Source: Actinomycetota bacterium (lineage in GTDB: Bacteria > Actinomycetota > UBA4738 > HRBIN12). From it: a DNA stretch of 5,977 nucleotides. Of the stretch, positions 1-5,518 are shown one piece after another (within the stretch, counting starts at the first letter, position 1; the number at the start of each line of letters is the position of its first letter). The DNA is taken from assembly GCA_004366195.1 (NCBI GenBank), contig SIRV01000059.1, positions 1 to 5,977 of the forward strand, read 5' to 3'. Position numbers and translations under genes: made by a program. The notes under the pieces are model-generated. The model did no database searches and had not been told where the DNA came from. It saw only the letters and a program-made list of their open reading frames with translations.

Positions 1-1
1 C

Positions 2-1177
2 GCCGCAGGGGGCGGCGGTGGTGCCGACGGCGGCGGCGGCCAAGCCGGAGGCGGCATGATCACCGAGCTCGGCGAGGGTGAGGGCCAGGTGAACATCATC
101 GCCTGGGCTGGCTACATCGAGGACGGCTCGACGGACCCGAACTACGACTGGGTCACGCAGTTCGAGAAGGACACGGGGTGTGAGGTCAACGTCAAGGTCG
201 CGAACACCTCGGACGAGATGGTGGCCCTCATGCAGGAGGGGGCCGGGCAGTTCGACCTCGTCACCGCGTCGGGTGACGCGAGCCTGCGTCTGATCGAGGG
301 CGGCACGGTCCAGGAGATCAACATCGACCTCATCCCGTCGTACGACACGATCGACCCGCGCCTGCAGGAGGCGCCGTGGCACACCGTCGACACCGACGGG
401 GACGGGAAGCTCGAGCACTACGGCGTGCCCTACCAGTGGGGCAGCAACGTGCTCATGTACAACACCGAGGTCTTCGGGGACCAGCCGCCGACCAGCTGGA
501 ACGTCGTCTTCGAGGAGATGACGCTCCCCGACGGCAAGAGCAACAAGGGCCGGGTGCAGGCCTACGACGGTGCGATCTACATCGCCGACGCCGCCCTGTA
601 CCTGCGGGCGCACCGCCCGGAGCTCGGCATCACCGACCCGTACGCGCTCACCCGCGAGCAGTTCGAGGCGGCCATCGACCTGCTCCGGCAGCAGCGCGAG
701 CTGGTCGGCCGCTACTGGCACGACGCGTTCGTGCAGATGGAGGACTTCACCAACCGCGAGGCCGTCGTGAGCTCCTCCTGGCCCTTCCAGGTGAACTACC
801 TGAAGTACTTCGAGGAGCAGCCCATCGACAGCGTGATCCCCGAGGAGGGGGCCACGGGCTGGGCCGACACCACGATGATGCACGCGCAGGCGCCGCACCC
901 GAACTGCGCCTACCGCTGGCTGGAGTGGTCGTTGAACCCGAAGCTCCAGGGCGACCTGGCGGCGTGGTTCGGCTCGGTCCCGGTCGTGCCCTCCGCCTGC
1001 GAGGGGAACGAGCTGCTCGGTCCCGATGGGTGCAAGATCAACGGGATCGACAACTTCGACCGGATCGAGTTCTGGAAGACCCCGTCGTCGGACTGCTTCG
1101 ACGACGACCCGGCGACCGAGTGCGTGCCCTACTACGAGTGGGTCACGAACATGGTCGCGGTGATCGGCGGACGGTGA
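2..1177 (+). CDS. Polyamine-type ABC transporter substrate-binding lipoprotein (PotD/PotF-like), 5' end outside window
   Basis: Periplasmic-type solute-binding protein of a polyamine (spermidine/putrescine) class ABC importer; it captures ligand outside the membrane and hands it to the permeases encoded just downstream. The frame is open to the left edge, where a Gly-rich linker (positions 2-55) precedes the globular domain. The ATG at 56 is therefore probably internal, and the signal peptide and lipobox lie upstream. Numbering from that ATG, Trp17-x-x-Tyr20, Trp242 and Trp269-x-Asp271 align by eye with PotD residues that form the polyamine pocket (Trp34/Tyr37, Trp229, Trp255/Asp257). The PotD Glu171 equivalent looks like Ile174, so the exact ligand is uncertain. 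Six Cys (42, 284, 315, 326, 347, 356), four of them in the C-terminal 60 residues, suggest disulphides in an exported protein. A DxDxDG loop lies at 112-117. The 373 visible residues slightly exceed the length of whole E. coli PotD (about 348). The family is firm; the substrate is inferred. Confidence 0.88.
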   Translation, partial: AAGGGGGADGGGGQAGGGMITELGEGEGQVNIIAWAGYIEDGSTDPNYDWVTQFEKDTGCEVNVKVANTSDEMVALMQEGAGQFDLVTASGDASLRLIEGGTVQEINIDLIPSYDTIDPRLQEAPWHTVDTDGDGKLEHYGVPYQWGSNVLMYNTEVFGDQPPTSWNVVFEEMTLPDGKSNKGRVQAYDGAIYIADAALYLRAHRPELGITDPYALTREQFEAAIDLLRQQRELVGRYWHDAFVQMEDFTNREAVVSSSWPFQVNYLKYFEEQPIDSVIPEEGATGWADTTMMHAQAPHPNCAYRWLEWSLNPKLQGDLAAWFGSVPVVPSACEGNELLGPDGCKINGIDNFDRIEFWKTPSSDCFDDDPATECVPYYEWVTNMVAVIGGR

Positions 1178-1203
1178 TCCGCGTCCAGGGTGCCGTGGGG
1201 ATG

Positions 1204-1232
1204 GGGCGCCGGGGCGTCGAGCCCCGGCGCCC
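1204..1232 (+). promoter_or_regulatory. Intercistronic 12-bp perfect stem-loop between binding-protein and permease genes
   Basis: The left arm GGGCGCCGGGGC (1204-1215) and right arm GCCCCGGCGCCC (1221-1232) are exact reverse complements around a 5-nt loop, GTCGA. The stem is 11 of 12 G or C and would be very stable in RNA. It starts 26 bp after the stop of the binding-protein gene and ends 30 bp before the preferred permease start. No T-run follows, so it is not a classical intrinsic terminator. A partial attenuator or a 3' mRNA-stabilising hairpin are the likely roles. Both would give more binding protein than permease, a known need of ABC importers. Confidence 0.7.
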
Positions 1233-1245
1233 GTGCCCCTCGGCC

Positions 1246-1250
1246 GGAGG
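1246..1250 (+). promoter_or_regulatory. Shine-Dalgarno GGAGG deciding the PotB-like start
   Basis: GGAGG lies directly against an ATG at 1251 (zero spacing, unusable for normal initiation) and 12 nt before an in-frame ATG at 1263. The earlier in-frame GTG at 1233 begins immediately after the stem-loop arm and has no ribosome-binding site of its own. The ATG at 1263 is therefore the best start, although 12 nt is a slightly long spacer. Confidence 0.55.
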
Positions 1251-1262
1251 ATGCCCGCGCCG

Positions 1263-2195
1263 ATGAGCTCGGTCCCGCAGACCCGCTCGCTCTCGCTCCG
1301 CGTGAGCGCCTTCTTCTACCGGCACCCGGTGGTGCGCCTGCTGCTGTTGCTGCTCCCCGGGCTCCTCTGGCTGGGGCTGCTGTACCTGGGCTCCCTCGGC
1401 TCGCTCGTCCTGTACAGCCTCTGGTCCCTGGAGGAGTTCACCGGCCTCGTCGTCCGTCGCTTCACCCTCTCGACCTTCGCCCAGCTGGGGCAACCGGCGA
1501 ACTACGAGATCGTGCTGCGGACCGTGGGGATGGCGGCGGCGGTCTCGATCGCCTGCGCGCTGCTCGCCTTCCCCATCTCGTACTACATGGCTCGGTACGC
1601 GTCCCCGCGCATGAAGACGTTCCTCTACATCGGCGTGATCATGCCGCTGTGGACGAGCTACCTCGTCCGGGCCCTGGCCTGGCGCTCGGTCATGGCCGGT
1701 GAGGGGGTGTTCATGTGGCCGAGTGAGCGGCTGCACCTCGACGGGGTGGTGCGGGCGATCCTCCGCGCCCCCGTGGTGGGGGGACCGACCCTCGTCCAAT
1801 CGAAGTTCAGCCTGTTCATCGTCTACGTCTACCTCTGGCTGCCCTACATGATCCTCCCCGTCCAGGCCGCGCTGGAGCGGGTCCCCCTGAGCTTCCTCGA
1901 GGCCTCCGACGACCTCGGCGCGAGGCCGGGGACGACCTTCCGGCGCATCGTGCTGCCGCTCGCGAAGCCGGGGCTCGTCGCGGGGTCGATCTTCACGTTC
2001 TCGCTCCCCCTCGGCGACTTCATCCTGCCGCAGATCTTCGGGACCTCCGAGTTCTACCTGGGGCAGATGGTCTACGTGCAGCAAGGGGTGGCGGGGAACC
2101 TGCCGCTCGCCGCGGCCTTCACCTTCGTCGCGATGGCCGTGATGGTGGTCTACCTCGTCGTCGCGAAGCGCGCGGGGGCGTTCGAGGCGCTATGA
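1263..2195 (+). CDS. Polyamine-type ABC transporter permease, PotB-like
   Basis: First inner-membrane subunit of the importer, 310 residues from the chosen ATG (320 if the GTG at 1233 is used). A short basic N-terminus leads into about six hydrophobic segments, at roughly residues 23-52, 84-107, 118-140, 181-203, 237-259 and 281-301. The cytoplasmic EAA loop that docks the ATPase is intact: Glu213-Ala-Ser-x-x-x-Gly219, then Ile229-x-Leu231-Pro232, the spacing typical of the binding-protein-dependent permease family. Length and layout match PotB/PotH-type proteins. The start is set by the GGAGG at 1246-1250. The gene ends in an ATGA overlap with the next permease, so the two are translationally coupled and probably form a heterodimeric channel. 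Calling it polyamine-specific rests on the PotD-like neighbour and PotB-like sequence. Other PotB-class substrates, such as related amines, cannot be excluded. Confidence 0.9.
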   Translation: MSSVPQTRSLSLRVSAFFYRHPVVRLLLLLLPGLLWLGLLYLGSLGSLVLYSLWSLEEFTGLVVRRFTLSTFAQLGQPANYEIVLRTVGMAAAVSIACALLAFPISYYMARYASPRMKTFLYIGVIMPLWTSYLVRALAWRSVMAGEGVFMWPSERLHLDGVVRAILRAPVVGGPTLVQSKFSLFIVYVYLWLPYMILPVQAALERVPLSFLEASDDLGARPGTTFRRIVLPLAKPGLVAGSIFTFSLPLGDFILPQIFGTSEFYLGQMVYVQQGVAGNLPLAAAFTFVAMAVMVVYLVVAKRAGAFEAL

Positions 2196-3004
2196 GCGGA
2201 GCGGGGGCGCGTCGTGCCGGACCGGGGCTGAAGCTGGCCTCCGCCCTCGTGTTCGGGTTCCTCTATTTCCCGCTCCTCGTGATCGTTCTCTACGCGTTCA
2301 CCACCCAGTCCTCAGCGTTCACCTTCCCGCCGCCCGGCTTCACGACGCGGTGGTTCTCGGTGGCCTTCGGCGACGAGGACATGTGGCGAGCGGTGCGGCT
2401 CTCGCTCCTGGTGGCCGCTCTCTCGACCGGGGTCTCGATCGTGCTCGGCGGGCTGCTGGCCGGCGCGGTCTACCGCGCCCGGTTCGTGGGCCGCGATGCC
2501 GTGGCCTTCATCGTCGTCCTGCCGATCGCGCTGCCCGGCATCGTGACGGGGATCGCGCTCCGCTCGACCCTGTCCCTGGCGGGGGTCGGTTTCGGGTTCT
2601 GGACCATCGTCATCGGCCACGTCACGTTCTGTATCGTGATCGTGTACAACAACGTGGTGGCGCGGCTCCGCCGGCTGTCGCCGAACATCGTCGAGGCTTC
2701 GGCCGATCTCGGCGCCTCGGGGTGGCAGACGTTCCGCTACGTGCTCCTGCCGAACCTCGCGACGGCCGTGCTCGCCGGCGCGATCCTGTCCTTCGCGCTC
2801 TCCTTCGACGAGATCATCGTGACGACCTTCACCGCCGGGCAGCAGCAGACCCTGCCCATCTACATCTTCTCCATCCTGTTCCGGCCGCGTGCCAAGCCGG
2901 TGACGAACGTGGTCGCGCTCCTGGCCGTCGCCATCACGTTCCTCCCCATCATGCTGGCGCAGGTCCTCACGCGGGAACGCGTCGGCGAGACGGCGGGGCG
3001 CTGA
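2192..3004 (+). CDS. Polyamine-type ABC transporter permease, PotC-like
   Basis: Second inner-membrane subunit, 270 residues, close to PotC/PotI length. Hydrophobic segments lie near residues 15-37, 69-94, 103-123, 135-155, 188-208 and 237-258. The EAA loop is Glu168-Ala-Ser-x-x-x-Gly174 with Val184-x-Leu186-Pro187. The stretch after it, with Phe-Asp-Glu at 205-207 followed by Ile-Ile-Val-Thr, is characteristic of the PotC group. The ATG overlaps the stop of the PotB-like gene by 4 bp (ATGA, 2192-2195), with a modest GAGG at 2184-2187 four nucleotides upstream; coupling probably supports initiation. No ATPase gene follows, because the next gene lies on the other strand with its stop 18 bp away. 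The ATP-binding subunit must be encoded elsewhere, most simply upstream of the window. Confidence 0.91.
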   Translation: MSGAGARRAGPGLKLASALVFGFLYFPLLVIVLYAFTTQSSAFTFPPPGFTTRWFSVAFGDEDMWRAVRLSLLVAALSTGVSIVLGGLLAGAVYRARFVGRDAVAFIVVLPIALPGIVTGIALRSTLSLAGVGFGFWTIVIGHVTFCIVIVYNNVVARLRRLSPNIVEASADLGASGWQTFRYVLLPNLATAVLAGAILSFALSFDEIIVTTFTAGQQQTLPIYIFSILFRPRAKPVTNVVALLAVAITFLPIMLAQVLTRERVGETAGR

Positions 3005-3020
3005 GGGCGCGGTCGCGCTC
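3005..3020. terminator. Weak hairpin in the permease/bpa convergent gap
   Basis: GCGC (3007-3010) and GCGC (3015-3018) pair around a GGTC loop, with one wobble and one G-C pair outside, for a 6-bp stem in the 18-bp gap between the two stop codons. There is no T-run on either strand. Termination here is plausible because two convergent genes meet, but the structure is weak. Confidence 0.2.
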
Positions 3021-3022
3021 GC

Positions 3023-3529
3023 CTACAGGTACTGGCCGGGCTTCGTCGGTTCGGGCTGCTGGGCCTGCGCGGAGGGGAGCCCCCGCCGCCGGAGCTCCTC
3101 GAACTGGGCGCGGGCCGCGGCCTGCTGCGCGAACAGGGCGGCCTGGATCCCGTGGAAGAGACCCTCGAGCCAGCCGACCAGCTGCGCCTGGGCCACGCGG
3201 ATCTCGGACTCGCTCGGCACCCCCTGCATCGGCGGGGCGAGGGAGGCCAGCTCCTCCTTGAGGTCGGGGGAGAGGACGTCCTCCAGCTCGCCGACGGAGC
3301 GCTCGTAGATCTGCCGGAGCCGGATCCGCCCCGGCTCGTCGAGGGACGCCTGGCGCGTCTCGTCGAGCAGCTCGCGCACCATGCTCGCGATGCGCAGGAG
3401 CTTGGCCGGGTGCGTGATGGCCTCCTGGGGCATGGGCTCCGGCCGCTGCGCCTGCGCCTGGCCGTGCTGCGTCTGTCCGCCCACGACCTCCGCCTGCATC
3501 GCCGTCTCCCGCTCGGTCCGCTCGTCCAT
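3023..3529 (-). CDS. bpa: Bacterial proteasome activator (Bpa/PafE)
   Basis: ATP-independent activator of the actinobacterial 20S proteasome. In Mycobacterium tuberculosis (Rv3780) it forms a dodecameric ring whose C-terminal tails insert into the alpha-ring, open the gate and promote degradation of certain unfolded proteins such as the HspR repressor. The product here is 168 residues. It has a low-complexity Gln/Glu-rich N-terminus (to about residue 38), a helical core (about 40-148) and a Pro/Gln-rich linker, and it ends exactly in Gly-Gln-Tyr-Leu, the proteasome-docking tail. The segment with Ala-Gln-Leu-Val-Gly-Trp-Leu-Glu-Gly-Leu-Phe-His-Gly-Ile-Gln near 114-128 is nearly identical to what I recall of Rv3780. 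Neither the ATG at 3529 nor the GTG at 3538 (171 residues) has a clear Shine-Dalgarno site; I prefer the ATG. It lies 41 bp downstream of the dipeptidase gene on the same strand. Its 20S core and Pup genes are not in view. Confidence 0.94.
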   Translation of the reverse strand: MDERTERETAMQAEVVGGQTQHGQAQAQRPEPMPQEAITHPAKLLRIASMVRELLDETRQASLDEPGRIRLRQIYERSVGELEDVLSPDLKEELASLAPPMQGVPSESEIRVAQAQLVGWLEGLFHGIQAALFAQQAAARAQFEELRRRGLPSAQAQQPEPTKPGQYL

Positions 3530-3536
3530 ACCTGAC

Positions 3537-3542
3537 ACGGTA
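3537..3542 (-). promoter_or_regulatory. Candidate -10 element for a leaderless bpa transcript
   Basis: On the minus strand TACCGT matches the actinobacterial TANNNT -10 pattern and ends 7 nt before the ATG at 3529. Transcription would then begin at or next to the start codon, which would explain the missing ribosome-binding site. No convincing -35 is seen 16-18 bp further upstream. Co-transcription from the dipeptidase gene is the alternative. Confidence 0.3.
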
Positions 3543-3570
3543 GCAGCGCGCCCGCGGCCGCGCAGCCGCC

Positions 3571-4920
3571 TCAGGTCCCGGCGAGCTCCCGCCAGAGCAG
3601 GGCCTCGGCCAAGGCCGTGCGCTCCAGGTCCCCGAGGTCCACGCTCTCGTCCACCGAGTGGTACTGGCTCCGCTCGTCGGCGGCGCCGTAGATCAGGATC
3701 TCGGCTTCGGGGAACGCGCGGGCGAGCACCGGCACGAGGGGGACGGAGCCGCCGCTGCCGGTGCGGACCGGCGGTCGGCCGTAGGCGAGCTCCATCGCCC
3801 GGGTCATGGCGGCGTACGCGGGGCCGTCGTCGCCGAGCCGGATCCCGGCGCCGCCCTCGCCCCGCTCCACCTGGACCTCCACCCCCCAGGGGGCGTGGGC
3901 GAGGACGTGCTCGGTGAGCAGGTCAAGGGCCCGCTCGGGGTCCTCGCCGGGGGCGATCCGCAGGCTGACCTTGGCCCGGGCCTCCGGGACGAGCTGGTTC
4001 GAGGCCTCCCGCACCCCCGGCGCGTCGATGCCGAGGACCGAGACGGCCGGTGCGGACCAGAGGCGCTCGGCGATGCTCCCGTGGCCGAGGAGCCTCACGC
4101 CGGGGCGCAGTCGCGCATCGCGCCGGAACTCCGCCTCGTCGACCTCGATCCCGTGCCAGGGCAGGCGCGCGAGCCCGGCGATCGCCACCTCGCCCGAGTC
4201 GTCGTGGAGGTTCGCGAGGATCCGGGCGAGGGCGCTCAGGGCGTCCGGGGCGGGCCCCCCGTACACGCCGCTGTGGACGGCGAGGTCGGCGGTGCGGACG
4301 GTGACCCGCACGTCGACGACCCCGCGGATCGAGACCTCGAGCGCCGGCACGCCGGTGCGCCAGTTGCCGCCGTCGGCGATGCAGAGCACGTCCGCCGCGA
4401 GGAGCTCGCGGTGCCCCTCGATGAGGAAGGGGAGGTGCTGGGTCCCGGCCTCCTCCTCGCCCTCGACGAGCACCTTCACCGTGACCGGCGGTCGGCCGTC
4501 GAAGGCTCGCATCGCCGCCGCGTGAACGACGATCCCCGCCTTGTCGTCCGAGGAGCCGCGGCCGTAGAGGCGACCGTCCCGGACGACGGGCTCGAAGGGG
4601 GGCGAGGTCCACCGCTCCGGGGGTCCCTCCGGCTGGACGTCGTGGTGCGCATACAGGAGCACGGACGACGCGCCCGCCGGGCCGGGCACCTCCCCGTAGA
4701 CCGCCGGGTGGTCGACGCCGCCGGGAAGCTCGATCAGCCGCACGCCGCCGAAGCCGGCCGCCTCCAGGATCTCGGCCGTCGCCTCGGCGGAGGCTCGGAC
4801 GGGCGTGGGATCGTAGCCGTCGAAGGCGATGGAGGGGATCCGCACGAGCCGCTCGAGGTCGGCGACGGCCTGCGGCATGGCCTCGGCGATCGCGGTGCGG
4901 AGCTCCTCGGGCGTCGTCAC
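3571..4920 (-). CDS. M20-family metallopeptidase (dipeptidase)
   Basis: Probable cytosolic di-zinc dipeptidase or carboxypeptidase that hydrolyses dipeptides or short peptides; 449 residues from the GTG at 4920. Numbering from the ATG two codons earlier (4926), all expected M20 residues are visible: His94-x-Asp96 (metal ligand, catalytic-site Asp), Asp127 bridging in the Asp-Asp-Lys motif, catalytic Glu158 and ligand Glu159, Asp185, His218 in the lid/dimerisation region and His423 near the C-terminus. The dimerisation domain is inserted at about 195-320. Spacing resembles the carnosinase-like/CNDP2 and DapE-related M20 group. No signal peptide is seen. GTG is preferred because AAGGAGG (4927-4933) abuts the ATG with no spacer but sits 6 nt before the GTG. 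The frame stays open to 5214, but that extension is antisense to the osmC-like gene and looks non-coding. Substrate specificity cannot be read from sequence. Confidence 0.92.
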   Translation of the reverse strand: MTTPEELRTAIAEAMPQAVADLERLVRIPSIAFDGYDPTPVRASAEATAEILEAAGFGGVRLIELPGGVDHPAVYGEVPGPAGASSVLLYAHHDVQPEGPPERWTSPPFEPVVRDGRLYGRGSSDDKAGIVVHAAAMRAFDGRPPVTVKVLVEGEEEAGTQHLPFLIEGHRELLAADVLCIADGGNWRTGVPALEVSIRGVVDVRVTVRTADLAVHSGVYGGPAPDALSALARILANLHDDSGEVAIAGLARLPWHGIEVDEAEFRRDARLRPGVRLLGHGSIAERLWSAPAVSVLGIDAPGVREASNQLVPEARAKVSLRIAPGEDPERALDLLTEHVLAHAPWGVEVQVERGEGGAGIRLGDDGPAYAAMTRAMELAYGRPPVRTGSGGSVPLVPVLARAFPEAEILIYGAADERSQYHSVDESVDLGDLERTALAEALLWRELAGT

Positions 4921-4926
4921 GGGCAT

Positions 4927-4933
4927 CCTCCTT
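4927..4933 (-). promoter_or_regulatory. Shine-Dalgarno AAGGAGG deciding the dipeptidase start
   Basis: Strong Shine-Dalgarno sequence on the minus strand. It directly touches ATG 4926-4924, which leaves no spacer, but is 6 nt from the in-frame GTG 4920-4918. Normal initiation geometry therefore favours the GTG. Confidence 0.6.
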
Positions 4934-4952
4934 CGCTCGACGGGCGCTCGGA

Positions 4953-4958
4953 ACCTTA
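4953..4958 (-). promoter_or_regulatory. Candidate -10 element of the dipeptidase promoter
   Basis: On the minus strand TAAGGT fits TANNNT and would start a transcript near 4946, giving a leader of about 20-26 nt that contains the strong Shine-Dalgarno site. The -35 region is not convincing. A CCGAACG element and a 15-bp palindrome lie immediately upstream, in the position of an operator. Confidence 0.4.
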
Positions 4959-5040
4959 CCGAACGTCCCGCCGCGGGACCGCCCTCGCCGGGCGCGGTGG
5001 CTCGACCGACCGAACGGCCCGCCCGCCTGCGGCCGTTCGG
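4959..5040. repeat. Three CCGAACG elements in the divergent dipeptidase/osmC intergenic region
   Basis: CCGAACGTCCCG (4959-4970) and CCGAACGGCCCG (5010-5021) are direct copies with 11 of 12 identical bases, starting 51 bp apart. A third copy is inverted: GGCCGTTCGG at 5031-5040 is the exact reverse complement of 5010-5019, giving 10-bp arms around an 11-bp gap with centres 21 bp apart. These distances are close to five and two helical turns, consistent with binding sites on one face of the DNA. The inverted pair could also fold as a leader hairpin if the osmC-like transcript starts upstream of it. Confidence 0.6.
4965..4979. promoter_or_regulatory. 15-bp palindrome, possible operator
   Basis: GTCCCGC-C-GCGGGAC is a perfect 7-bp inverted repeat around one central base. 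It overlaps the first CCGAACG element and lies just upstream of the candidate dipeptidase -10. A dimeric regulator bound here would occupy the -20 to -33 zone of that promoter. The regulator is not identified. Confidence 0.4.
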
Positions 5041-5078
5041 CCCGGGAGCGGGGGAAGTCCAGGCGGGAGCCTCGTGTT

Positions 5079-5083
5079 GGAGG
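5079..5083 (+). promoter_or_regulatory. Shine-Dalgarno GGAGG for the osmC-like gene
   Basis: GGAGG (continuing into GAG) lies 9 nt before the ATG at 5093 and fixes that codon as the start. The same frame is open further upstream to 4829, but that stretch is antisense to the dipeptidase gene. Confidence 0.75.
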
Positions 5084-5092
5084 GAGCAGACG

Positions 5093-5491
5093 ATGAACGA
5101 GATGCGCGTCGAGCACGAGGGAGGGGACCGGTACCGGGTCCGGATCCGGGGCCACGAGCTGATCGTGGACCAGACCAAGGACGACGGGGGCGGAGACGCC
5201 GGGCCAACCCCCACCGAGCTGTTCGTGGCCGGCCTCGCGAGCTGCGTGGCCTTCTACGCTGGCCGGTTCCTGCGCCGCCACGGTCTGCCGACGGAGGGGC
5301 TCGCCGTGGACTGCGGCTTCGCCTTCGCCGAGGACCGGCCGGCACGGGTGGGCCGGGTCGAGATCGCGGTGCGGCTGCCCGCGGGCTTCCCCGAGGAGCG
5401 TCGGGCGGTGCTCCGGGCCGTGGTCGAGCACTGCACGGTGCACAACTCCCTCCGCCAGCCGCCGGAGGTGGCCATCGAGCTCGAGGGGTGA
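5093..5491 (+). CDS. OsmC family protein (thiol peroxidase-like)
   Basis: Small cytosolic OsmC-fold protein of 132 residues. Family members (OsmC, Ohr, YhfA groups) use two cysteines to reduce organic hydroperoxides or handle related reactive species. Both cysteines are present: Cys51 in the central-helix motif Ala-Ser-Cys and Cys114 in His-Cys-Thr-Val-His-Asn. The Pro-Thr-Pro-Thr-Glu-Leu motif at 38-43, which leads into the helix, is typical. The second-Cys motif and overall length resemble the YhfA-like general OsmC group more than Ohr, so no gene symbol is given. An additional Cys74 is present. The start is supported by GGAGG at 5079-5083. The gene is divergent from the dipeptidase across a repeat-bearing intergenic region and converges with pdxH after 27 bp. 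I see no plausible -10, since the stretch 4981-5092 has no TA step on this strand. Confidence 0.9.
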   Translation: MNEMRVEHEGGDRYRVRIRGHELIVDQTKDDGGGDAGPTPTELFVAGLASCVAFYAGRFLRRHGLPTEGLAVDCGFAFAEDRPARVGRVEIAVRLPAGFPEERRAVLRAVVEHCTVHNSLRQPPEVAIELEG

Positions 5492-5504
5492 GCCCTCCGG
5501 GGGC
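5492..5504. terminator. Weak hairpin in the osmC/pdxH convergent gap
   Basis: GCCC (5492-5495) can pair with GGGC (5501-5504), plus one T-G wobble, leaving a 3-nt loop. It immediately follows the osmC-like stop codon. The stem is short and no T-run follows on either strand, so it is only a tentative bidirectional terminator. Confidence 0.2.
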
Positions 5505-5518
5505 GGGCCGGGACGGGG

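Noticed and set aside
2..55. GGC/GGT-rich tract at the left edge, looking like a simple-sequence repeat
   Set aside because: It translates in frame as the Gly-rich linker after the lipid anchor of a lipoprotein, so it is explained by the coding region.
1143..2084. A 313-codon minus-strand frame opposite the PotB-like gene
   Set aside because: Its product is Arg/Glu/His/Gln-rich with no fold signal and is a mirror of a clearly coding membrane protein.
3546..3563. GCGCG/CGCGC inverted repeat and the CGCGGCCGCG palindrome between the dipeptidase and bpa
   Set aside because: A 5-bp stem with an 8-nt loop and no T-run; short GC palindromes are expected at this base composition, so I do not call a terminator.
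4950..4954. GGAAC resembling the -35 element of ECF/SigE-type promoters upstream of osmC
   Set aside because: No matching CGTT or GTT -10 element is found 16-19 bp downstream, so the motif is probably chance.
4921..5214. An N-terminal extension of the dipeptidase to a start at 5214
   Set aside because: It would overlap the osmC-like gene by more than 100 bp, contains no domain, and a strong Shine-Dalgarno site points to the start at 4920 or 4926.
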